From the IMG/VR virus record IMGVR_UViG_3300046170_000464, positions 1 through 64,000 of that record: DNA of 64,000 nt; one strand, written 5' to 3'. The notes beneath the pieces are model-generated. The model worked only from the letters and a program-made list of their open reading frames with translations, was not told where the DNA came from and did not search any database. Shown here piece by piece: positions 57,904 to 64,000 of this stretch; position 1 is the stretch's first letter; every line of letters begins with the position of its first letter. Made by a program: the position numbers and the translations under genes. This stretch comes from a virus.

Positions 57904-60643
57904 GTTTTTGGAAATTAGACTCCCATTTGGAAAAGTCCGGTAGTTGGGCGAACTCAACAGGATTTGGTAAGCGAGTGTCACCATGGGAGGCGCGATCCGA
58001 TGTTAGATCAAAAGGCTTGAGGCGTATACCTTTGATTGCAGGTAACCCTGTTTTAGTTACTGTCCTGCAACCAGGGAGCTTAAGTATGTTGGACAATGTT
58101 TCCATTGTGCGTTCAACAAACCGTGGCTTAGCTGATGGCTTGTAGCCACATGCTTTACAGAAGTTAGCGTAACTTGCGTAGAGTTCGCTATATGCATTTT
58201 TTACAAACATGCCTTTCTCTGACTCGTCTGTACTTGGTCTGGCGGCTCCTCGGCCAACCACTGTCGAACTATTTGGCGCGTAGAGACAGCACTCAGCCAT
58301 CCAAGCTACATACTGATTATTGAATACCAAAGCGTCGATGTTGGTTTGCGCTAGTGATGGAGCATGCTTTACAGGGTTGGCTAGAACGTCACGCATGTCG
58401 TCAAAAGACATGGATAGTGCCCAGCTGACAATGCCAGGCAGTTCTTCTACAAAGTCACCTTCGAGGCGGTCTCCGTAAACACTCAAAAGTTCACGACGTT
58501 GACTAGGAGGGACGACTTGATCCATGACGATTGTCAACCGTCTACGTTCGAGACCACTCGTAGAATCATTCGAGCTGATGTGCTCGTTACTTGCGATACA
58601 AACAAGACACTCAGGTTTAAAGCTGATAATTTCTTTTCCATATTTTCGTTCAGCTCTCAGCGTGTCAGACGCAGAAGTCAGTTTTTTAAGCACGTCCATG
58701 CGCTTGTTGTAATTTGATTCATCAGTCAAAAGCAACAAACGTTTACCTATAAGGTTGTATGTCTCGAATTTATTAGCTTCAATAAGTTCCAAACTTGATG
58801 TGTGGGTACTGTTAAAACCAGCAAGAGCAATCATCAACTGTTGCATGGTGGATTTACCTGTGCCACCAGGTCCAACCAAGTGCAAAAATCTTTCACCAGA
58901 GGTGTACCCAGTGAGGAGCGCTCTTGAATAAGCCTGAATTAAAGTCGCTTGTCCTTTTCGGAGTGAGCTATCTAACCAGGCTAAAAATTTAGGACATTTT
59001 TTTTCTTTATCCCAGTTGTAAAGAAGACGACTACGGAAATAAAGTTCTTTGTTTTGTCCAGGATGGAATTCAAATGTGGTGCTGTCCAAGGCACCATTCT
59101 GAAAAGGTATATAACCTCTTCCCATACTGAAAATGCTGACCCTTCCTCCATTCAAAGACTTCAGCATCTTTGCTTGAAGCATGGAGTAAACACTGTTAAC
59201 AGTAGACGACTGATATTTTGGAAGAACACCAGCAGTGACGAAGGTATCTAGGGCGTTTACAATTCTCTTTTTGACGTGCATTTCATCTTGTACGTACCAT
59301 ATGCCTAGGTCGTTATCATACGTATAAAAATTATCGTGCGTACTATCGTATAAGTAGTTATCTCCTTGATTTGTTGCAATGATCTCTGCAACGTCGTTTT
59401 CTGCGAAGGCTCTGTTTTGTTGCTGTACGTTCTGAAGATTTACCAGCTGAGCCGGTGTTTGTGGGACAGACATGTTTTCTTCCGGTGTTTTTGTTGATGT
59501 TGTTGTGTTGGGCTTTTCGTTTATCGAAAAGTCGTCAAAGGTAAGAATTGAGTTGACAGCCTTGGGCTTGACTTGCTTAATGGCTTCCTTAATCTCGTCT
59601 GTCGCGACACTGTCGTAAACATCTTTATTGACTGATCGAAGACGTTTCCAAGCTGCGATCTCGTCGTGCTCTGACGCCATAACGATTGCTGGCCTGATTG
59701 ACTCGACGTCGCGAATGCTTTCAACTATTCGAGTAAACTTCCCATCTACCTCCGCAGGGTACGCATATACAGCATAGAACGCACGATGTGCGTATGTCAA
59801 GGGTGACACCTGAGTAGGTATCCCCTGGTCTCTAAGCCAATTTGTCCATCCAATGATTTCCTTGACTGCTCTGGTTACAGCAAGGCTTCTGTCGTCTACA
59901 GGCTTCCCTTCCAGAATGTCCACCACAGATCTGGAGAGGAGACGCTGAAAGTCAACACCCTCATCGTCAACAGCGATATTCTCAAGCGCTTCCGTGACGT
60001 CGAATCTATTTCCTTTTTCTTCCTTAGGTAATGAATGATAAATTTTTAGAGCTTCATCAATTTTTTCAGTCGGAATAAACTTTTCGGAAACTTCGAGTAT
60101 GCCGCCTTGTGACCAAGCCCCATAGAAAAGGTTTGGAACCTGCGTGGCTCTAATGTCGGACCCAGGTATATCTTTTGCAATTGCACGTGTAAACCATTGA
60201 TAAAACTCTCCGTCAATAATCGGTTTTTCTAGACCAAAGACCAGTCGAAACCTAGGCCACGACTCAGATGTAGAGGGAGAGTCGTAAGCTAATGAGAGAT
60301 ATTTTTTACAAATATCTAGCTCTTTTGCTTCTTCCCAAGTCAGTTCTTGCTTTTGTATTTTGTTTCCATTTTGGTCTTTTCCATCAGCTTGATTATCTAT
60401 ATCAATAATGATCAGACCGGCTTGAATAAGTCCAGTACCGTCTTTTATTCTTTTACCTTCGACTAAATGCCAGGCACATAAACCTTTACTTTGACCAACT
60501 TCGTGTGAAATTTCTTCAGAAGTATATGTACAAGGACGCCAGTTATTATTAAAAGTACGAAAGTCACCACCTTGCTCAATCTTGCCCGTAACAGCATCGA
60601 GCGCACTGACTACTTTGCTGTTTACTGAGCAAATGAAATGCAT
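57887..60643 (-). CDS. primase-helicase (AEP-like N-terminus plus D5-type SF3 helicase)
   Basis: A 918-residue protein. The N-terminal part has the archaeo-eukaryotic primase-like acidic IIIDIDN (DID at 81-83) and AYDSPSTSESWPRFRLVFGLE. The C-terminal part is a D5/VirE-type helicase with Walker A GPGGTGKST (about 591-599), Walker B LLLLTDE, CLVCIASNEHIS and the arginine-rich STSGLERRRLTIVMD. It makes primers and unwinds DNA at the phage replication fork. It leads a co-oriented replication cluster. Confidence 0.9.
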   Translation of the reverse strand: MHFICSVNSKVVSALDAVTGKIEQGGDFRTFNNNWRPCTYTSEEISHEVGQSKGLCAWHLVEGKRIKDGTGLIQAGLIIIDIDNQADGKDQNGNKIQKQELTWEEAKELDICKKYLSLAYDSPSTSESWPRFRLVFGLEKPIIDGEFYQWFTRAIAKDIPGSDIRATQVPNLFYGAWSQGGILEVSEKFIPTEKIDEALKIYHSLPKEEKGNRFDVTEALENIAVDDEGVDFQRLLSRSVVDILEGKPVDDRSLAVTRAVKEIIGWTNWLRDQGIPTQVSPLTYAHRAFYAVYAYPAEVDGKFTRIVESIRDVESIRPAIVMASEHDEIAAWKRLRSVNKDVYDSVATDEIKEAIKQVKPKAVNSILTFDDFSINEKPNTTTSTKTPEENMSVPQTPAQLVNLQNVQQQNRAFAENDVAEIIATNQGDNYLYDSTHDNFYTYDNDLGIWYVQDEMHVKKRIVNALDTFVTAGVLPKYQSSTVNSVYSMLQAKMLKSLNGGRVSIFSMGRGYIPFQNGALDSTTFEFHPGQNKELYFRSRLLYNWDKEKKCPKFLAWLDSSLRKGQATLIQAYSRALLTGYTSGERFLHLVGPGGTGKSTMQQLMIALAGFNSTHTSSLELIEANKFETYNLIGKRLLLLTDESNYNKRMDVLKKLTSASDTLRAERKYGKEIISFKPECLVCIASNEHISSNDSTSGLERRRLTIVMDQVVPPSQRRELLSVYGDRLEGDFVEELPGIVSWALSMSFDDMRDVLANPVKHAPSLAQTNIDALVFNNQYVAWMAECCLYAPNSSTVVGRGAARPSTDESEKGMFVKNAYSELYASYANFCKACGYKPSAKPRFVERTMETLSNILKLPGCRTVTKTGLPAIKGIRLKPFDLTSDRASHGDTRLPNPVEFAQLPDFSKWESNFQKHDAAT

Positions 60644-60708
60644 GAGAAGTTCTGTAGTTCCGTCATTCTGCCCTAAATCCGGAGTTTCGCCACCTTGGTA
60701 GCAAAGAT

Positions 60709-61498
60709 TTAAGACTGTGTAGCCTTCGGGCGGACCTCAGTAAAAAATTTATTTACTAGTTCCAACCACGCAGCTTCATCTTTTTCAACCTCTGTTTCAC
60801 CGAAAGTGAATACTTGAGTTTGATACTCGTCGAAAGGAGTAGAAACGATGATCTGCGTTTTACTAATCTTAATTCCTAAGCACGACTCAGCCGCAAGTTT
60901 GTAAGCAGCTAGTTGAAGCCTCGTCTTTTTAACCTTAAAAACTCCCTGAGATCATTGCTTTTTTAGTTTTTTCATCCAAGTTATGTTTCTTAGTGGGGAA
61001 TCGAGCGCTGTATGGACCAGCACTAGTTTTAAAATCTGCAAGAATTATTTCGGCGTTGTGGTCCATATAGATCAAATCACAGCAACCTGCGTACCCATGA
61101 CCTGAGTTTTCGTCGTAGTAAAAGATTCTTCCTACACCGTCATCCCCTACATACTTTGACCACTTGGGTTGATTAAAGGGTCTTTCAGACCAGAGCACTC
61201 GACCACCGTCGAGAAGTTCATCGATCCTTTCAGGCACTCCTACCCAGTAAGGAGCGTAGTTTTTGGGAGGTACAACCCTTAGACCTCGTATGTAATTTTC
61301 ACTAGCTTCGTGTATCCAAGTTCCTCTCGCAGCAGCTGCGTCTGCTACTCCTGGATTCATCACGTTCCAGTGAGCTAGTTTCTGCTGAGTTTTAGCGGTC
61401 GCAGTGCTACTAAGAATCGAAGTGACAGATGGCAGGTACTCAGGTACACCAGGGCACTGATAATGCCTTAAGCCATTGATAGTTTTCCTAGTATCCAA
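60709..61498 (-). CDS. RecB/Cas4-like PD-(D/E)XK nuclease with a +1 frame change
   Basis: The first frame gives 187 residues with RGTWIHEASE (59-68), GYAGCCDLIYMD (catalytic Asp 141) and ILADFKTSAG (D155-x-K157). It then reaches SGSF and a TAA stop (60937). In the +1 frame the protein continues KVKKTRLQLAAYKLAAE, the Q-x3-Y motif of this nuclease family, to 60709. The break is AGT TTT TAA with an AGGGAG Shine-Dalgarno-like stretch one base upstream of TTT, very like the bacterial prfB +1 site. The joined protein (about 262 residues) would be a recombination or end-processing exonuclease. Confidence 0.75.
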
Positions 61499-61519
61499 AA
61501 CTTTTACCTTTGAGTAATT

Positions 61520-61831
61520 TTAAAACGGTTCTAAATCGGCGTCTGAATTTGAAGGGCTTTCAGGCTCATCGTCTATAAAAAATTCGCTCTTCTGATATTC
61601 AAAATCACGATTCCGCTGATCTAACTCGCTCAATAGGCAGCGTCCCGCTGAGAACGAATCAGCGATTAGTTCAGCAATCTCGTCAGCTTCCCTTCCTTGC
61701 CCTGTGTGGTCGACACACTCTTGCAAAAGTTGGTTGCTCACTAAGATTGAGGTGATTGTGTCCAGCTTCTTGTTGGTTTCTTGCTGGGTTTCAATCCATT
61801 GAGATAGTAAGAGTTGAAGTCGTCCTTTCAC
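61520..61831 (-). CDS. helical hypothetical protein
   Basis: A 103-residue protein with a helical N-terminus (LQLLLSQWIETQQETNKKLDTITSILVSNQLL) and an acidic C-terminus. It stops 22 nt before the nuclease start. Possibly an accessory to replication. Confidence 0.5.
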   Translation of the reverse strand: MKGRLQLLLSQWIETQQETNKKLDTITSILVSNQLLQECVDHTGQGREADEIAELIADSFSAGRCLLSELDQRNRDFEYQKSEFFIDDEPESPSNSDADLEPF

Positions 61832-61833
61832 TT

Positions 61834-62358
61834 TTATGAAAATGACTTTGGTCGCTGCCAGCTTACATCGAAATCAATTTTTGTCTCTTTATTTCTCGGT
61901 TTAGCTTTATTAAACACATACCACGCAGATGTTACTGAGTCTTTTGTATTTCTCTGATCCGCACGGAATACCGGACGAGGGTTTAAAACAATAATATTGG
62001 ATAAAGGTTTTGACTTTAAGAAATCAGCTCGACCTCTCGTAGGTTCTAAAAAGGTCAGACGATCGAGAATTATTAGTCCTTTTTTAGCTAGCTCAAAGCC
62101 CGGTTCGATAATCCAGTCGAGTTCCTGCTTTCCTTGTGTTATCGCTACTGTCCAGTCAAAAGCTGGCAAGCTCTTCCACCACTGCAATTCAAGGTAAGAA
62201 ATATCATCAGGCGCACTGATGCAGTCTGTGTAACCCCATGAAATCAGTTGAGTCTTAAGTTCTCCTGCATTATCGCTTGGTAGGACTACTCGACCAGGGC
62301 ATAGCTTTCTTTCTGCAATAGGATTGAAAATATTGTTTGGGACTTGGTAGAACGACAT
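61834..62358 (-). CDS. methyltransferase-like protein lacking the NPPY motif
   Basis: A 174-residue protein whose pattern resembles Rossmann methyltransferases used by phages: DWTVAITQGKQELDWIIEPGFELAKKGLIILDRLTFLEPTRGRADFL, then NIIVLNPRPVFR and TSAWYVF. The place where N-P-P-Y would sit reads A-I-T-Q-G. It may therefore bind DNA or SAM without methylating. Its ATG overlaps the divergent plus-strand gene by 2 nt. Confidence 0.5.
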   Translation of the reverse strand: MSFYQVPNNIFNPIAERKLCPGRVVLPSDNAGELKTQLISWGYTDCISAPDDISYLELQWWKSLPAFDWTVAITQGKQELDWIIEPGFELAKKGLIILDRLTFLEPTRGRADFLKSKPLSNIIVLNPRPVFRADQRNTKDSVTSAWYVFNKAKPRNKETKIDFDVSWQRPKSFS

Positions 62359-62602
62359 GGAGTCAGAATCAGAAAAGCTTGTAGGACGTTTGAGGGATTA
62401 CATGACGATGGAGCAAGAGTTCTACCATCTTCATTTCATGAGTCGAGCTAAAGAAGTAGACAGCGTTCCTGAGTTAATTGAGATCTTAGATCTTTTACAC
62501 GCAAACTACCTTGTACAAAAACGTTTATTCTCACAACTTTGTTTATCTGTAGCAGAGTCTGGAGCTGAGCTCCCTCCACTGAAGTCCCTACTGAAGCCAT
62601 GA
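62357..62602 (+). CDS. helical hypothetical protein on the plus strand
   Basis: An 81-residue helical protein, the only plus-strand gene in the replication cluster, divergent from the methyltransferase-like gene. Sequence LVGRLRDYMTMEQEFYHLHFMSRAKEV. Its stop abuts the minus-strand terminator at 62602. Confidence 0.5.
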   Translation: MESESEKLVGRLRDYMTMEQEFYHLHFMSRAKEVDSVPELIEILDLLHANYLVQKRLFSQLCLSVAESGAELPPLKSLLKP

Positions 62603-62624
62603 AAAAAGGTCGCCGAAGCGACCC
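62602..62624 (-). terminator. Rho-independent terminator (minus strand)
   Basis: Read on the minus strand: GGTCGC-TTCG-GCGACC followed by TTTTTT. Located 29 nt after the stop of the gene at 62653. It separates that transcript from the genes further left. Confidence 0.9.
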
Positions 62625-62652
62625 TTGTTGAATAAACCTGAATGGATTTGAC

Positions 62653-63459
62653 TTAGACAGATAAGCCAGCAGCTTCAAGAGCTTCCTTTTGTTCCTTTGT
62701 CAGTTCTTTAGTTTCTGACTTAGGTTCCGGAGGTGCACCTTTAGGGTTGCCAGCACCAGCAGGCAGAGACGCCAACCCTTCTGACTTAGGCGCTTCAATT
62801 TGTGGATGAGCTTCATTGAATGCTTCCTTAATTTCAGTGTGGTCTTTTCCGAGAGGTAGCTCGACCAGATTCGCACCGGAGATATGAGCACGAAGTGCAG
62901 AAGATACCAGCTCTCCTCCATCGCCATTGAGCCACTCATCAATATCTTTGACGAGAGATTTTTCTTCGTCGTTACCAACCGGTCGATCTGCGAATTCCAG
63001 AACGTTGTAATTAACTTTACCAGTGTCTGCACCCGTCACCGGATCAGTCTGAGTAAAGCTTTTCTGGACAAACTTAGTCTTTGTAATAACTTCCGCAACG
63101 TTGATGCGGTTGTTATAAAGAGTCTGAAAGTAAGAAATAAAATTCTTCTGACTGCTTTTGCCAGAAATAATAGCGGTAGCGACGCAACGAGAAGGAAGTA
63201 AACGATGCGTAGGGTCCACACCCACGAAAGCGATACGGATGAATTCTTGATGACTCCGCATTCCAAGGTTCCCATAGAAGGGACTAAAGCCGAGCAGTAC
63301 AAATGAGATAGGGATCCCGTTGTCATTCGAGTCGGTAATTGCTTGATCCGGATCTGTGTCCGATTTCCAACGGCGCTGTTGGAGATCAATGCGAAGAGTG
63401 TGCGGTGGTACTTGGCAGAGAATTTCATCTGCTGCAAATTTGCCTGCAATGTAAGTCAT
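62653..63459 (-). CDS. hypothetical replication-cluster protein
   Basis: A 268-residue protein. The N-terminal two-thirds are a mixed fold (IRIAFVGVDPTHRLLPSRCVATAIISGKSSQKNFISYFQTLYNNR). The last 50 residues are a Pro/Lys/Glu-rich tail ending KEQKEALEAAGLSV. It is adjacent to the SSB-like gene. An acidic tail after a compact domain is typical of single-strand-binding or replication accessory proteins, but nothing decides this. Confidence 0.55.
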   Translation of the reverse strand: MTYIAGKFAADEILCQVPPHTLRIDLQQRRWKSDTDPDQAITDSNDNGIPISFVLLGFSPFYGNLGMRSHQEFIRIAFVGVDPTHRLLPSRCVATAIISGKSSQKNFISYFQTLYNNRINVAEVITKTKFVQKSFTQTDPVTGADTGKVNYNVLEFADRPVGNDEEKSLVKDIDEWLNGDGGELVSSALRAHISGANLVELPLGKDHTEIKEAFNEAHPQIEAPKSEGLASLPAGAGNPKGAPPEPKSETKELTKEQKEALEAAGLSV

Positions 63460-63462
63460 AGA

Positions 63463-64000
63463 TCAGAGAGAAAAGTTAATTGAACCAATAGCCGCTGCAG
63501 AGACTTGTCCTTTTTCAGGGTCAGCTGCTTTTTTAGGCGCGGACTTCGTGCCTTTAGGTAGGTACAGGATTTGATCTACTGCGTAGTTCAGATACTGCTT
63601 GTCATCCTTTTCGCTTGTGCTCACTCGACCAACTGCGATCGTTGGAGTTCCATTAGGAAGTTCGGAAAGCTGCTTCGAATGTTCGTTCCATGCGGTGAGC
63701 TTGAACCAGTTTGTCTCTTGGTCGTCTGGTGCCTGCCAAGCAATAGACCGATTTGTGACAGTTGAGTCACCGACTTCATTTTCTTCAGACTTAGGTCCTA
63801 ACCCGCCACACGCCATGAAAGTGTTGATGGCAAGGATGTCGGAAAAGTTATCCCGTGAGACAACCAGCATTGGCTGCATCTGTAGAACACCATCCGGCGT
63901 GGCCTTAGTCGGTCCAATGGCTAGGACTTCTTGAGATTCTTTTAGATCCAGAAGAAGTTTTCCGACATAGTGATCAGCTTTTTGAATCAGCTGAACCTTT
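63463..64000 (-). CDS. SSB-like OB-fold protein (truncated by window)
   Basis: The reading frame is open through the right edge of the window, so the N-terminus is missing. The visible part includes NWFKLTAWNEHSKQLSELPNGTPTIAVGRVSTSEKDDKQYLNYAVDQILYLPKG, matching the W-f-k-l-t-a-W...G-r...D.I.yL pattern of single-stranded DNA-binding OB folds. Likely role is single-strand DNA protection during phage replication. A possible start exists at ATG 63879, but in-frame sequence upstream also looks coding (LLLDLKESQEVLAIG). Confidence 0.6.
   Translation of the reverse strand, partial: KVQLIQKADHYVGKLLLDLKESQEVLAIGPTKATPDGVLQMQPMLVVSRDNFSDILAINTFMACGGLGPKSEENEVGDSTVTNRSIAWQAPDDQETNWFKLTAWNEHSKQLSELPNGTPTIAVGRVSTSEKDDKQYLNYAVDQILYLPKGTKSAPKKAADPEKGQVSAAAIGSINFSL

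Noticed and set aside
57904-57984. Extended start of the membrane-anchored gene at 57340
   Set aside because: The extra 27 codons lie inside the primase-helicase gene; ATG 57903 is a better start just before the hydrophobic segment.
62700-63449. Open minus-strand frames overlapping the 62653 gene
   Set aside because: Shadow frames of the larger gene; no initiation signals and unnatural composition.

Overview
The window is most of the genome of a double-stranded DNA tailed bacteriophage, very probably one infecting cyanobacteria (a cyanophage). A large terminase, a portal overlapped by a scaffold-like gene, a major capsid protein pair and a long tail-fibre block are present. Auxiliary genes point to a phototrophic host: an NblA-like phycobilisome-degradation adaptor, a ThyX, several 2OG-Fe(II) oxygenases, a DUF3310 protein and small lysine-rich proteins of kinds common in cyanophages. 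There is one tRNA-Leu(UAA). No integrase, rRNA or CRISPR array is visible, and no DNA or RNA polymerase lies in the window.

Layout. 1-885 is non-coding. 886-5070 holds a zinc metallopeptidase, small unknown (probably virion) proteins, a G-rich non-coding stretch and a 2OG oxygenase. 5296-8590 is a sugar/methyl-transfer cassette around the tRNA. 8590-12352 is a run of tightly overlapping unknown virion-type genes. 12269-14523 (minus) is a second sugar cassette (GH130-like and GT4), followed by terminase large subunit, two more glycosyltransferase genes, portal, scaffold-like protein, capsid (23894) and a second abundant virion protein (25025) with strong terminators. 26-32.3 kb holds connector and internal virion candidates. 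32.3-33.1 kb (minus) carries a Dps-like protein and a helix-turn-helix protein. 33.2-35.9 kb (plus) carries NblA-like, a secreted lytic transglycosylase and small proteins. 35.9-38.9 kb (minus) is a regulatory/nuclease-like operon. 39.4-47.7 kb encodes fibres with 14-residue repeats and collar-domain proteins. 47.7-50.1 kb holds three 2OG oxygenases and an HNH endonuclease. 50.1-57 kb is small membrane, basic and structural genes, a C39-like peptidase and thyX. 57-64 kb (minus) is replication/recombination: primase-helicase, PD-(D/E)XK nuclease, methyltransferase-like protein and an SSB-like protein cut by the window edge.

The most striking feature is that six genes are interrupted, seven times in all, by the need to skip exactly one base (+1), always in the same direction. 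In four of these places a repeat register, sequence alignment or catalytic motif shows that the continuation in the new frame is real. Programmed +1 recoding, phase variation and single-base insertion errors are all possible. Other notable points are a 494-nt same-strand overlap of portal and scaffold-like genes, a recurrent CATAYTG-type motif 15-27 nt upstream of isolated cargo genes, a SWIM-like zinc signature in a virion-region protein, and two methyltransferase-like proteins that lack the catalytic motif.
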